DNA of 64,000 nt from Teichococcus aestuarii (GCF_003116135.1 NZ_PDOA01000006.1:62001-126000); one strand, 5' to 3'; positions 26,716 to 37,376 are shown, counted from the first letter of the stretch. A program made the numbers and translations. The notes: generated by a model from the sequence alone, not told the origin.

Positions 26716-27660
26716 TCACTCATAGCGCACCCGGGGATCGAGCCAGGCATAGAGCATGTCGATGCCGATGTTGACGAGCACGAGAAAGGCGGTGACCAGC
26801 AGCAACCCGCCCTGCACCAGCGGGTAGTCGCGGTTCAGCACCGCCTGCGTCAGCAACCCGCCGATGCCGGGGATGGAGAACAGCGCCTCCGTCACCACCG
26901 CGCCGGAGAGCAGCAGGCTGATGATGATGCCGATGACGGTGGTGATCGGGATCATCGCGTTGGCGAGGGCGTGCTTGAACACCACCTGCCGCCCCGGCAG
27001 CCCCTTGGCGCGGGCGGTGCGGATATAGTCCTGCCGCATCACCTCCAGCATGGTGGAGCGGGTGATACGCGCCAGCAGACCCGCCTGCAGCAGCGCCAGC
27101 GAGATGGCCGGCATGGTGGCGCTGCGGAACCAGCCCCACGGGTCCTCGCCGAAGGGGATGTAGCCGCCGGTGGGCAGCCAGCCGAGGCGCACCGAGAACA
27201 GGATGATCATCAGCAGGCCGAGGAAGAAGCTGGGCACCGAGATGCCGATCATGGCGAACATCATCGCCAGCTGGTCGATCAGCGTGTTCTGCCGCAGCGC
27301 GGCGAGGATGCCCGCCAGCAGGCCGATGGCCAACGTCAGCACCAGCGCGTAGGCGGAAAGGCCGAGCGTCACCGGGAGCCGCTCGAAGGTGACGGCGACG
27401 ACGCCCTTGCCCATCAGGATGGAGCGGCCGAGATCACCCTGCAGCAGCCCGCCATACCAGCGCAGCAGCTGCACCAGGAAGGGCTCGTTCAGCCCGAGAT
27501 CGGCGCGGATCTGCTCGATCTCGCGCTGGGTGGCGGAAAGCCCGGCGATGGCCGCCGCCGGGTCGCCCGGGATCAGCCGCATCATCCCGAAGGTGATGAG
27601 GCTGACCAGCAGCAGCACCGGCACGGCGCTGCCGATGCGGCGCAGGGCGACGCCGATCAC
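26716..27660 (-). CDS. oligopeptide ABC transporter permease (DppB/OppB type)
   Basis: 314-aa inner-membrane permease with six spans, beginning 'RRIGSAVPVLLLVSLITFGMMRLIPGDPA', the family hallmark. The EAA loop is 'QDYIRTARAKGLPGRQVVFKHALANAMIP' near 205-235. The C-terminal 'SIPGIGGLLTQAVLNRDYPLVQGGLL' is also typical. The start is GTG 27660 with a strong GGGAGGCGG upstream. It lies 25 bases behind the receptor gene in the operon. Confidence 0.92.
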   Translation of the reverse strand: MIGVALRRIGSAVPVLLLVSLITFGMMRLIPGDPAAAIAGLSATQREIEQIRADLGLNEPFLVQLLRWYGGLLQGDLGRSILMGKGVVAVTFERLPVTLGLSAYALVLTLAIGLLAGILAALRQNTLIDQLAMMFAMIGISVPSFFLGLLMIILFSVRLGWLPTGGYIPFGEDPWGWFRSATMPAISLALLQAGLLARITRSTMLEVMRQDYIRTARAKGLPGRQVVFKHALANAMIPITTVIGIIISLLLSGAVVTEALFSIPGIGGLLTQAVLNRDYPLVQGGLLLVTAFLVLVNIGIDMLYAWLDPRVRYE

Positions 27661-27685
27661 CGCATCCGCCTCCCCCGCTCAGCCC

Positions 27686-29275
27686 TCATGGCTTGATCCA
27701 GACATTGCTGAAGCGCGGGATGCGGAAGGGGCGGAAGTTCTGCACATTGGCGCGCACCGCCTGCACCTTGGTGAGCGAGCCGAAGGGGTAGGCATAGGCC
27801 CGCTCCAGCACCAGCTTCTGCATCCGCGCGAAGGCGGCGTTGCGCTCGGCCTCGGTGGGCTTGGTGTTCATGTCGGACCAGGCGGCCTCGACATCCGGGT
27901 CCGGCTTGTCGTCGCGCGGGCGGTAGTTGGCGCCGGGGGCTGCCAGGAACTGCATGGTGGCGAGCGCGCCGAGCGCCGGCTGCGTGCCCCAGCCGCTGTG
28001 GAAGAAGTGCCACTCGGTGCTGTTCACCTTCTGCGACATCTGCACCGAGGTCGGCCAGTCCACCACCTTCAGCTCGGCCTTGATACCGACAGCCTGCATC
28101 TGCTGCTGCATGACCAGCGCCGCATTGTACATCGGCGCATAGTCGCGGTTGGTCAGGATGACGATGGGCTCGCCCTTGTAGCCGGATTCGCGCAGCAGGC
28201 GCTTCGCCCGGTCCGGGTCGTTGATGTTGTAGGTCTCCTTCCCCGCATCCGTGTAGCTAGGCTGGTTGGGGAACTGGAAGCCGACATTCAGCGTGTAGTT
28301 GTTGTCCGTCGCCGCATCCATGATGTCCTCCATGCCCAGCGCGGCCTGCACGGCCTGGCGGAACTTGAGGTTGTCGGTCGGCGGGTGGGCGACATTGGGC
28401 AGCGCGATCTGGATCCACCAGTTCTTCAGCGGCAGCACCGTGACGTTCGGGTTCTTCCGCATCGCCTCGACCGACTGCGTCGGGATGTCCTCCACCCCTT
28501 GCAGCTCGCCCGTCTCCAGCCCGGCGACGCGGGCCGAGGCCTCGGTGACGATGCGGAAGGTCACCGTGTCCAGGCAGGCCTGCTTGTAGCCGCCGAAGCC
28601 CGTCGCCTCCTCATAGGCGGTGTTGGGCTTGTAGCCGTCGTACCGCGCGAGGCGGGCATGGCTGCCCGGCGTGAACTCCACCAGGCGGAACGGCCCGGTG
28701 CCCACGGGGCGGAGCTGCTGCGGCGCATCATCCTTGTGCTCGGCGGGGATGATGACGATCGGCACGCTGAAGGAGGAGAGCGCCTCGATGAAGGTGGGCT
28801 GCGCGCGCGCCATGCGGATGACGAAGGTGCCGGCATCCGGCGTCTCCCAGCCCGCCACGTTGTCCAGCGTGCTGCGCTGCAGCCCGATGCGCTTGTAGCG
28901 GTCGAAGGAGGCGGCGACATCGGCCGAGGTCATCGGCTTGCCGTTGTGGAAGGTGATGCCCTGGCGCAGCCGGAAGGTGTAGGCGAGCCTGTCGGGCGAT
29001 TCCTCGAAGCTCTCGGCCAGCTCGGCGATGGGCTTGTTGTTCTCGTCCCGCGTGACGAGCGACTCGTAGATGTTCATCGCGATGTTGCGGGTGGAGATGG
29101 TGCTGGACGTCATCTGGTCCAGGCTGTTGACGTTGGCCTCCTGGCCGAACACCAGGTTCCCGCCTCGGTTCGGGCAGGCGAAGGGCGCGGCGGCGGCCGG
29201 CCCTGCGGTCAGGAGCGGGAGGGTGGCTGCGAACAGCGCCGGCAGGGCGCATCCGGTCGTGAAGGCACGCTTCAT
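27686..29275 (-). CDS. oligopeptide ABC transporter substrate-binding protein, family 5
   Basis: 529-aa periplasmic receptor that opens the operon. Ordinary Sec signal (MKRAFTTGCALPALFAATLPLLTAGPAAAAP, cleavage near residue 31). Then 'NLVFGQEANVNSLDQMTS', 'YTFRLRQGITFHNGKPMTSADV' (family signature, about 100-120) and 'PVGTGPFRLVEFTPG'. ATG 29275 has GGGGGA 8 bases upstream; an in-frame TTG six bases earlier is less likely. With two permeases, two ATPases and a deacylase behind it, this is the only complete peptide-type importer in the window. The deacylase suggests that an N-acylated amino acid or peptide is carried. Confidence 0.92.
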   Translation of the reverse strand: MKRAFTTGCALPALFAATLPLLTAGPAAAAPFACPNRGGNLVFGQEANVNSLDQMTSSTISTRNIAMNIYESLVTRDENNKPIAELAESFEESPDRLAYTFRLRQGITFHNGKPMTSADVAASFDRYKRIGLQRSTLDNVAGWETPDAGTFVIRMARAQPTFIEALSSFSVPIVIIPAEHKDDAPQQLRPVGTGPFRLVEFTPGSHARLARYDGYKPNTAYEEATGFGGYKQACLDTVTFRIVTEASARVAGLETGELQGVEDIPTQSVEAMRKNPNVTVLPLKNWWIQIALPNVAHPPTDNLKFRQAVQAALGMEDIMDAATDNNYTLNVGFQFPNQPSYTDAGKETYNINDPDRAKRLLRESGYKGEPIVILTNRDYAPMYNAALVMQQQMQAVGIKAELKVVDWPTSVQMSQKVNSTEWHFFHSGWGTQPALGALATMQFLAAPGANYRPRDDKPDPDVEAAWSDMNTKPTEAERNAAFARMQKLVLERAYAYPFGSLTKVQAVRANVQNFRPFRIPRFSNVWIKP

Positions 29276-29634
29276 CGTCAATTCCCCCAGTCGCTGGATG
29301 GGATCGCCGGAGCACGGCGCCCGGAAGGCTGCCGGTCAGTGGTGCGGCCCGTCAACCGGAATTCATTGCGAATGCGCGGGGAAGCGATGCCGCGGCGCCC
29401 GGTGACGACGCTGCATTGCACAAGGGCTGGACGGCCTGCCCGATTGCAGGGCGACCCGGAACGCAGGGGCCGTCAAGGAATCCTGCCATTTGGGAACGTT
29501 CCCGCTGCTGCCGGCAAAGTTGCGAAGGCCTCCGATTGTGCCTTGCCATTCCTTCCCGTCTCGTGGACCCTTTCGTTCCCGGACGGTATTCCAGCAGGGG
29601 CGCCTTGAACCGGCTGCCCGCGGAGGAGACCCGC
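29276..29634. other. 359-base divergent intergenic region
   Basis: It separates the peptide ABC operon (minus strand) from the class II aldolase gene (plus strand). It holds a perfect 12-bp palindrome (29492-29503, listed separately), a short ATTC-N5-GAAT repeat near 29361, and the GGAGGAG ribosome-binding site of the aldolase at 29622-29628. No convincing small gene is seen; open frames here have poor coding character. Confidence 0.6.
29492..29503. promoter_or_regulatory. 12-bp perfect palindrome, candidate operator
   Basis: GGGAACGTTCCC is a perfect palindrome with a central CG, the shape of LacI-family operators. It lies 132 bases before the aldolase start and 217 bases from the ABC receptor start. 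No LacI-type gene is in the window, so the binding protein, if any, would be encoded elsewhere. Confidence 0.4.
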
Positions 29635-30396
29635 ATGGCCGCGACGATCGAGAGCCTCAGCCGCAGCGCCGACGAGGAGGCGGAGTGGGCCCTGCGCCGC
29701 GACATGGCGGCCGTGTTCCGCGTCGCCGCGCGGCTGGGCTGGAACGAGCACATCGGCAACCACAACAGCCTGATGCTGCCGGGCAGCGCCACGCGCTTCC
29801 TGATCAACCCGCGCGGCTACCTGTTCCAGGAGCTTCGGGCGAGCGACCTCATCGTCTGCGACCTCGAGGGGCGCGTGCTGCAGGGGCGCGGCGAGCTGCG
29901 CAAGGTGGCCTTCCACATTCATGCGCGCATCCACCTGCAGAACCCGGCGGCCGCCTGCGTGGTGCATGTGCATCCGCGCTGGCTCACCGCGCTCTCGCTG
30001 CTGCGGGATGCCGAGCTGGCGCTCTCGCACCACAACAACCTCCTGCTCAACGACCGCATCGTCTATGACCGCGAGGGCGACGAGCCGGTGCATGTGAACG
30101 AGGAAGGCGACCGCATCGCCCGGCTGATGGGCGAGAAGAGCGTGATGGTGATGCGCGGCCATGGTGTCACCGTGGTCGGCCCCACCGTGCATGATGCCTT
30201 CGACGAATGCTACATCGCCGAGCGCACGGCCATGTACCAGATGACGGCGATGCAGACCGGCCAGCCGCTGCACCGCCTGCCCGAGGGGCTGCGCCGCCAC
30301 CACCATGGCCCCTGGGGCGAGAAGCTGGATGCGCGGCTGCACCTCGACGCCTGGCACCGCATCCTGGGCCGCGAGGAGCCCGACTACGCGCAGTAG
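29635..30396 (+). CDS. class II aldolase/adducin-family protein
   Basis: 253-aa protein of the fuculose-phosphate aldolase/adducin family, zinc-dependent enzymes that cleave or decarboxylate hydroxyacids and sugar phosphates. 'GWNEHIGNHNSLMLPG' near 35-50 is the N-terminal glycine-rich loop. The zinc histidines are His111 and His113 ('CVVHVHPRW') and His176 ('MRGHGVTVVG'). Glu87, in 'GRGELRKVAFHIH', is the likely catalytic acid position. The later block 'DAFDECYIAERTAMYQMTAMQTG' is common in non-sugar members of uncertain substrate. ATG 29635 follows GGAGGAG. It converges on a GntR gene with a 6-base gap. No kinase is nearby, so a sugar phosphate substrate is not favoured. Confidence 0.83.
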   Translation: MAATIESLSRSADEEAEWALRRDMAAVFRVAARLGWNEHIGNHNSLMLPGSATRFLINPRGYLFQELRASDLIVCDLEGRVLQGRGELRKVAFHIHARIHLQNPAAACVVHVHPRWLTALSLLRDAELALSHHNNLLLNDRIVYDREGDEPVHVNEEGDRIARLMGEKSVMVMRGHGVTVVGPTVHDAFDECYIAERTAMYQMTAMQTGQPLHRLPEGLRRHHHGPWGEKLDARLHLDAWHRILGREEPDYAQ

Positions 30397-30402
30397 CGCG
30401 GG

Positions 30403-31044
30403 TCAGCCCTCCTCCACCGGCTGGTTGGCGGCCGAGCCCAGGATGTGCGACCGCACGCTGGCGGCCACCCGCGCGGCGTCGCCCGCGCGCAGCGCGGCCA
30501 GGATCTCGCGGTGGCCCTCCGCGCTGCGCCGCAGCGACTGCATGGAAGGCCATAGCACCAGCGGCCAGAGCCGAGCGCGGTCGCGTGTCTCGGTCGCCAC
30601 CTCCACCAGGGCACGATTGGGCGAGAAGCCGTAGAGCGTGTCGTGGAAGTCTAGATTGGTGGCGCTCTGGCTCGCCGGGGTGCCCTCCGCCACGGCGCGG
30701 TCGAAGGCGTCGGCCTTCGCTTCCAGCAGGCGCAGGGCGGCGGCGTCCAGCTGCGGCAGGGCGGTGAGCGCCGCCTCCACCTCCAGCAGGGCACGCACCG
30801 CCAGCATGTCGCGGATGCGCTGGCGGTCCGGCGTGGCGACGCGGAAGCCGCGGTTGGGCACATGCTCCACCGTCTGCCGCAGCGCCAGCTCGGCCAGCGC
30901 CGCGCGGATGTCGAAGCGCGTGGCGCCGAAGCGCTCCTCCAGGTCCACCTGGCGCAGCCACTCGCCGGCGCGGTAGGCGCCGCCGCGGATGGCGGCCGCG
31001 ATCTCGGCGGCCAGGGCGCGGCGCGGGCGGGGCGGTCGGGCCAT
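30403..31044 (-). CDS. GntR-family (FCD) transcriptional regulator
   Basis: 213-aa regulator, winged helix 'RALAAEIAAAIRGGAYRAGEWLRQVDLEERFGATRFDIRAALAELAL' style domain (about 8-65), then 'VEHVPNRGFRV' closing the wing and an FCD domain with 'LDFHDTLYGFSPNRALVEVATETRDR', where Asp/His residues could bind metal. AGGAACG precedes ATG 31044. It is divergent from the ABC importer operon at 31178, and a perfect palindrome with an extra half-site lies between them, so it almost certainly controls that operon and itself. Confidence 0.87.
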   Translation of the reverse strand: MARPPRPRRALAAEIAAAIRGGAYRAGEWLRQVDLEERFGATRFDIRAALAELALRQTVEHVPNRGFRVATPDRQRIRDMLAVRALLEVEAALTALPQLDAAALRLLEAKADAFDRAVAEGTPASQSATNLDFHDTLYGFSPNRALVEVATETRDRARLWPLVLWPSMQSLRRSAEGHREILAALRAGDAARVAASVRSHILGSAANQPVEEG

Positions 31045-31101
31045 TCGTGATCGTTCCTGTGCTGAAAGAGGGTTGTCAGGGGCGGAACAGCGGCCCTAGC
31101 G

Positions 31102-31126
31102 TATTGGCGCCAATAATTGCGCCAAA
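31102..31126. promoter_or_regulatory. 14-bp palindrome plus second half-site, probable GntR operator
   Basis: TATTGGCGCCAATA (31102-31115) is a perfect palindrome, followed at once by ATTGCGCCAA (31116-31125), which repeats the same half-site with one base missing. It lies midway between the divergent GntR and ABC receptor genes (134 bases apart). It is the strongest operator candidate for that regulator. Confidence 0.6.
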
Positions 31127-31177
31127 GAGCGCCGGGGTCGAGAGCGCCGTTTCCGGCGGACCCCATCGGGAGAGGAC

Positions 31178-32311
31178 ATGTCCATGAACCGGATCGGACG
31201 CCGCACGACCCTTGCCCTGCCCGCCCTGCTGCTGCCCGCCGGGCTGCGGGCGCAGGCGAACGCGACAGGAGCCCCCGCCGGCTACCCGCAGGGCTACCAG
31301 GAGGTGGTGGCGGGCGCGGAGCGCGAGGGAAGCCTGCTGATCTCCTCCATCATGTCGGCCGAGAACTGGCGGCCGGTGCTGGAGGGGTTCAACCGCCGCT
31401 ACCCCAAGATCAAGGTGGAGACGCTCGACCTGCCGAACTCGCGCGAGGTGTTCGAGCGCTACCTCGCCGAGCGCGGCACCAACAGCCGCACCGCCGACCT
31501 GCTGGCCACCGCCGACCCCTCGGGCTGGATCGAGTTCCAGCAGCGCGGCGAGGTGATGCCCTATGAGAGCCCCGAGGCCGCCGCCTGGCCCGCCTGGTCG
31601 AAGCCCTGGCCCGGCGTCTACACCGTCTCGGCCGACCCGCTGGTGTTCATCTACAACAAGATGCTGGTGCCGGAGGCGCAGCAGCCGAAGAGCTTCGCGC
31701 AATTCGCCAACCTGGCGCAGGAGAACCGCGCGCGCTGGCGCAACAAGCTGACCAGCTACGGCGCGCACAATGGCGGCTTCGGCTACTCGGCCAATTTCGG
31801 CTTCGTGCAGAAGCATGGCGATCAGGCCTGGGAGTGGTTCAAGCAGATCGCCCCCGCCCAGCCGCGCTGGGAACGCTCCGGCGGGCCGATGACCGAGAAG
31901 GTCACCTCGGGCGAATACGCCGCGGGCTGGTTCGTCTCCGCCATCACCTTCTGGCCCCGGCTGAACGACCCGGCGCGGGCGCGCGTGCTGGGCTGGAACT
32001 TCATCGAGGACGGGCAGCTCGTCATCCTGCGCGGCATGGCCATCCCGAAGGGGGCGCGCAATGTCAACGCGGCCAAGCTGATGCTGGACTACATCGCCTC
32101 CGCCGAGGGGCAGCGTGCCTTCGGCCGCGGCGGGCTGACGCCGGCGCGCCCCGATATCCGCCCCGGCGAGGGCATCCGCCACACCTTCAGCTCGATCAGC
32201 GAGGCGGTGGGCGGCGAGAAGAACATCGCCTTCATCGACTACAACCCGGCGATGCTGGAGCAGTACCAGCCCTTCATCGACCGCTGGAAGCAGGCCTACG
32301 GCGTGAGCTGA
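31178..32311 (+). CDS. ABC transporter substrate-binding protein, Fe3+/polyamine-like family
   Basis: 377-aa periplasmic receptor of the family-1/6 type used for ferric ion, 2-aminoethylphosphonate, polyamines or small organic ligands. The signal peptide is short (RRTTLALPALLLPAGLRAQA, cleavage near residue 26). The mature part has 'EREGSLLISSIMSAENWRPVLEGFNRRYPKIKVE', 'TADLLATADPSGWIEFQQRGEV', 'ADPLVFIYNKMLV' and 'AIPKGARNVNAAKLMLDYIASAEGQRAF', all standard for this group. Iron-binding tyrosine pairs of FbpA are not evident. GGGAGAGG precedes ATG 31178. First gene of a six-kilobase operon with CoA-transferase and lyase genes, so the ligand is probably an organic acid. Confidence 0.87.
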   Translation: MSMNRIGRRTTLALPALLLPAGLRAQANATGAPAGYPQGYQEVVAGAEREGSLLISSIMSAENWRPVLEGFNRRYPKIKVETLDLPNSREVFERYLAERGTNSRTADLLATADPSGWIEFQQRGEVMPYESPEAAAWPAWSKPWPGVYTVSADPLVFIYNKMLVPEAQQPKSFAQFANLAQENRARWRNKLTSYGAHNGGFGYSANFGFVQKHGDQAWEWFKQIAPAQPRWERSGGPMTEKVTSGEYAAGWFVSAITFWPRLNDPARARVLGWNFIEDGQLVILRGMAIPKGARNVNAAKLMLDYIASAEGQRAFGRGGLTPARPDIRPGEGIRHTFSSISEAVGGEKNIAFIDYNPAMLEQYQPFIDRWKQAYGVS

Positions 32312-32315
32312 GCCG

Positions 32316-34032
32316 ATGAGCCTGGCCATGTCCCGGCCGGAGGCGCCGCCCGCGCCGCCGGCCATCCCGCGCGCCGCGCCGATCCAGTACGGCACCGCGC
32401 TGCTGGTGCTCGTGCTGGTGGCGGGGCCGCTGCTGCCCGTGCTGCTGCAATCGGTGCTCGACGGCGCGCTCTACGACGCCGAGTACAATTTGACGCTCGC
32501 CAATTTCGCCCGCCTGGCCCGCACCGAGGGCTTCGGGCTGGTGCTGCTGAACACGGTCGTGCTGGCGGCGCTGACCACGCTGGTGGCGCAGTTCGTGGGC
32601 ACACTGGCCGCCATCCTGTTCGGCCGCACCGACCTGCCGCTGGCGCGGCTGATGAGCGAGTTCTTCCTCTGGCCGCTCTACCTCTCGGCGCTGGTGCTCT
32701 CCTTCGGCTGGTACGCCGTCTATGGCCCGGCGGGCTACCTCACCATGCTGTGGCAGTCGGTGCTGGGCGAGGCGCCCTGGACGCTCTATTCGCTGGCCGG
32801 CATGGCGGTCATCGCCGGCGTGTCGCAGGCGCCGCTGGCCTATATCTACTGCCTCTCCTCCGCCAGCATCACCGACCCCTCGCTGGAGGAGGCGGCGCGC
32901 GTCTCCGGCGCCGGCACCTTCCGCACGCTGTGGCGCATCACCCTGCCGCTGATGAAGCCGGCCATCGCCTACAGCGCCGTGCTGAACTTCACCGTGGGGC
33001 TGGAGCTGCTCTCCATCCCGCTGATCTTCGGCGACCCGGCGGGCATCACCGTGCTCACCACCTTCCTGTTCAACAACGGCATCTCCTCGCCGCGGCCCGA
33101 CCACGGGCTGGTGGCCACGGCGGCGGCGCTGATGCTGGCGGTGGTGTGCTTCCTGGTCTGGCTGCAGGGGCGGATGCTGGGCAACACGCGCCGCTTCATC
33201 ACGCTCGGCGGCAAGGCGACGCGGCCCCGCCCCTTCCGCCTGGGCGGGCTGCGCTGGCCGCTGTTCATCCTGGCCGCGCTCTACATCCTGGCCACCGTCA
33301 TCGCGCCGATCGGCGTGCTGGTGCTGCGCGCCTTCACCGCCTTCCTCTCGCCGATGATCCCGCTCTCGGAAGTGCTGACCACCGGCAACTTCGTGCAGAT
33401 CTTCGAGTACCCCGTCTATTCCCGCGCGGTGTGGAATTCCTTCGTGGTCAGCCTGGTGGGCGGCGCCATCGCCACGGCGCTGATCGGGCTGGTGGCCATC
33501 ATCGTGCATCGCTCGGAATTCCGCTTCCGCGGCGCGCTGCAATACCTGGCGCTGTTCCCGCGCGCGGTGCCGGGGGTGGTGGCGGGCATCGGCTTCTTCT
33601 ACGCCTTCGCGCTGCTGCCGGGCCTCGGCTTCCTGCGCAACTCCATCTGGATCCTGGTGATCGCCTTCACCATGCGCTTCATCCCGGCCGGCATCGGCGC
33701 CGTGGCGCCCATGCTCTTGCAAGTCAGCCACGACCTCGACCGCGCCGCCCGCGTGCAGGGCGCCGACTGGTGGACCACCAGCCGCCGCATCCTGCTGCCG
33801 CTGATGCGCCCCGCCCTGGTCGGCTGCTTCACCATCCTCTTCATCTCCTTCTTCAAGGAATACTCGACCGCGATCTTCCTCTTCGCCCCCGGCAGCGAGG
33901 TCATCGGCACCACGCTGCTGCAGCTGTGGGTGCAGGGGGAGGTCGGCCTCGTCGCCGCGCTGGCGACCATCCAGGTGGCGGTCATCGCCGTCTGCGTCGC
34001 CGCCGTGCGCGGCATCTTCGGAGTGAAGCTGC

Positions 34033-34040
<8 letters not shown>
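32316..34040 (+). CDS. fused ABC transporter permease (two permease domains)
   Basis: 574-aa integral membrane protein with two permease halves in one chain, as in FbpB/AfuB. About twelve spans are visible; each half carries an EAA loop: 'SLEEAARVSGAGTFRTLWRITLPLMKPA' (about 190-215) and 'DLDRAARVQGADWWTTSRRILLPLMRPA' (about 475-500). The receptor stop is 5 bases upstream of ATG 32316; an in-frame ATG at 32328 is an alternative. The 3' end overlaps the ATPase gene by 8 bases. Confidence 0.9.
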
Positions 34041-35119
<1,079 letters not shown>

Positions 35120-35133
<14 letters not shown>

Positions 35134-36370
35134 TACCGCGCGGGCCGCCGGCCTGCCCCATGCCGACTACACGCCCGGCGCCTCCGGCCCGCTGGACGGC
35201 GTGCGGGTGCTGGACCTCTCCCGCCTCGTCGCCGGCAACACGCTGACGCAGCACCTGGCCGATTTCGGCGCCACGGTGGACAAGGTGGAGCCGCGCGACG
35301 GCGACACGCTGCGCGGCTGGCGGGTGCGCGGGGTGGAGACCGCCTGGAAGGTGCATGGCCGCGGCAAGCGCAGCCTCTGCATCGACTTCCGCCACCCCGA
35401 GGCGGTGCCGCTGATCCGCCGCCTCGTCCCCGGCGCCGCCATCCTGGTGGAGAGCTTCCGCCCCGGCACGCTGGAGGCGATGGGCCTGCCGCCGGAGGAA
35501 TTGCTGAAGCTGGAGCCGCGGCTGATCATCGTCCGCATCTCCGGCTGGGGGCAGGACGGGCCCTATTCCCGCCGCCCCGGCTTCGGCACGCTGGTGGAAG
35601 GTTTCGCGGGCTTCGCCGACATGAACGGCTTCGCCGACCGCGAGCCGGTGCTGCCGCCCATGTACCTGGCCGACACCATCGCCGGCCTCACCGGCGCCTT
35701 CGCCGCCATGGCGGCGCTGCGCGCGGTGGAGATGCGCGGCGGCCAGGGCCAGGTGATCGACCTGCCGCTGCTGGATCCGCTGTTCACCGCGCTCGGCCCG
35801 CAGGCGGCCAACTACCGCCTCACGGGAAAGACCAAGCCGCGCACCGGCAGCCGCTCCACCGGCGCCGCGCCGCGCAACGTCTACCGCACCAGGGATGGCG
35901 GCTGGGTCTGCCTCTCCGCCTCCACCCAGGGCATGGCGGAGCGGGTGCTGCGCTCGATCGGGCGCGGCGAGCTGACCGAGGACCCGCGCTTCCGCACCAA
36001 CGAGCAGCGCGTGGCGCATGGCGAGGAGCTGGACGCCATCATCGGCGCCTTCGTCGCCCAGAAGACATTGGAGGAAAACGTGGCCTTCTTCGAAGCCGCC
36101 GAGGTCACCATCGGCCCGGTCAACGACATCGTCCGCTTCATGGCGGACCGCCACGTGCAGGCGCGCGGCCTGCTGGCCGAGTACCCGGACGAGGAGATGG
36201 GGCAGTTCCCGATGCACGCCATCCCGGCGCGGCTCTCCGGCACGCCGGGCGCCATCCGCGCCCCGGCGCCGCGCCTCGGCCAGCACAGCCGGGACATCCT
36301 GGCGGCGCAGGGCTTCGCCGGGGCCGAGATCGAGGCGGCCATGGCCTCCGGCCTGGTGGTGGCGCCATGA
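35120..36370 (+). CDS. CaiB/BaiF-family CoA-transferase
   Basis: 416-aa class III CoA-transferase, which moves CoA from one acyl-CoA to a carboxylic acid. N-terminal 'GPLDGVRVLDLSRLVAGNTLTQHLADFGATVDKVEP' and 'KRSLCIDFRHPE' are standard. The catalytic aspartate is Asp185 in 'PPMYLADTIAGLTGAFAAMAAL'. 'RNVYRTRDGGWVCLSAST' and 'GPVNDIVRFMADRHVQARG' complete the family pattern. ATG 35120 follows GAGGAGG and overlaps the ATPase gene. It is coupled by ATGA to a CitE-like lyase, so the acid brought in by the ABC transporter is probably activated here and then cleaved. Confidence 0.88.
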
Positions 36371-37260
36371 GCCCGCGCCCGCACCCGGTGTGGCGCTCCG
36401 GCCTGTTCGTGCCGGTGAATGTGGAGCGCTTCCTGGCCCGCGCGCATGAGCGCGGCGCCGACGCCATCCAGCTCGACCTGGAGGACAGCATCGCCCCAGC
36501 CGACAAGCCGGAGGCCCGCCGCAGGGTGGAGGCCGCCGTGGCCCGGCTGAAGCGCGAGGCGCGCGCCGACATCCTGGTGCGCATCAACCAGCCGCTGGAG
36601 GATGCGGTGCGCGACATCGAGGCGGCGGTGATCCCCGGCGTCGCCGCCATCATGGTGACGAAGGTGGAGGGGCCGGACCATCTGCGGCTGCTGGACGAGC
36701 TGGTCTCCCGCCTGGAGCAGCAGCGCGGCCTGCCGGAGGGCGGCATCCGCTTCGTGGCGCTGATCGAGGCGCCGGGACCGCTGGCGCAGGCGCATGCCAT
36801 CGCCCGCGCCACGCCGCGCACCGTGGGCCTCTCGCTCGGCGCCGAGGACTACGCCACGGCGATCGGCGGCGAGCCGACCGAGGAGGTGCTGCTGATGCCC
36901 AAGCAGCAGATTTTGCAGGCGGCGGTGGCCGCCGGGCTGATGCCGCTCGGCACCATCAGCACCGTGGCCGATTATTCGGACCTCGCGGCCTATGAGCGGG
37001 TGGTGCGGCGCTCGGCGGCCTTCGGCTTCGTCGGGGCCTCGGCCATCCACCCGGCGCAGGTGCCGGTGCTGAACGCCGGCTTCAGCCCCTCGCCCGAGAA
37101 GGTGGCGGCGGCGGAGCGGATGATCGCGCTGGACCGTGAGGCGGCGGCGCAGGGGCGCGGCTCCTTCGCCATCGACGGCAAGATGATCGACATCCCGATC
37201 ATCCGCCGCGCCGAGGCGCTGCTGGCGCGTGCCCGCGCCATCGCCGCCCGCGCCGCCTGA
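36367..37260 (+). CDS. CitE-like (HpcH/HpaI-type) acyl-CoA lyase
   Basis: 297-aa TIM-barrel lyase of the CitE/malyl-CoA lyase group, which splits beta-hydroxyacyl-CoAs (malyl-, citramalyl-CoA) into acetyl-CoA and a 2-oxoacid. Visible: 'RSGLFVPVNVERFL' at the N-terminus, 'AIQLDLEDSIAPADKPEARRRV', Arg72 ('VRIN'), metal ligands Glu134 ('ALIEAPGPL') and Asp161 ('SLGAEDYATAIGG'). The C-terminal 'GFVGASAIHPAQVPVLN' is also conserved. Coupled by ATGA (36367-36370) to the CoA-transferase. No hydratase is encoded in between, so the imported acid may already carry the beta-hydroxyl group, as malate or citramalate do. End of the 31178-37260 operon. Confidence 0.86.
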   Translation: MSPRPHPVWRSGLFVPVNVERFLARAHERGADAIQLDLEDSIAPADKPEARRRVEAAVARLKREARADILVRINQPLEDAVRDIEAAVIPGVAAIMVTKVEGPDHLRLLDELVSRLEQQRGLPEGGIRFVALIEAPGPLAQAHAIARATPRTVGLSLGAEDYATAIGGEPTEEVLLMPKQQILQAAVAAGLMPLGTISTVADYSDLAAYERVVRRSAAFGFVGASAIHPAQVPVLNAGFSPSPEKVAAAERMIALDREAAAQGRGSFAIDGKMIDIPIIRRAEALLARARAIAARAA

Positions 37261-37271
37261 GGGAAGTGGCG

Positions 37272-37299
37272 GGCCGGGCACCGCAGGGGTCGCCCGGCC
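37272..37299 (+). terminator. possible terminator hairpin after CitE-like gene
   Basis: GGCCGGGC (37272-37279) pairs with GCCCGGCC (37292-37299) across a 12-base loop, starting 12 bases after the lyase stop. A short T-containing but not T-rich stretch follows (TTGCCGTCTTG). A weak or Rho-aided terminator is plausible. Confidence 0.35.
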
Positions 37300-37376
37300 T
37301 TGCCGTCTTGCCTTCGGCGGGCTGTTGCTGTTTCCGGTGCCCCGGCGGACTCACGCCGCCGGAAGGACACCGCCCC

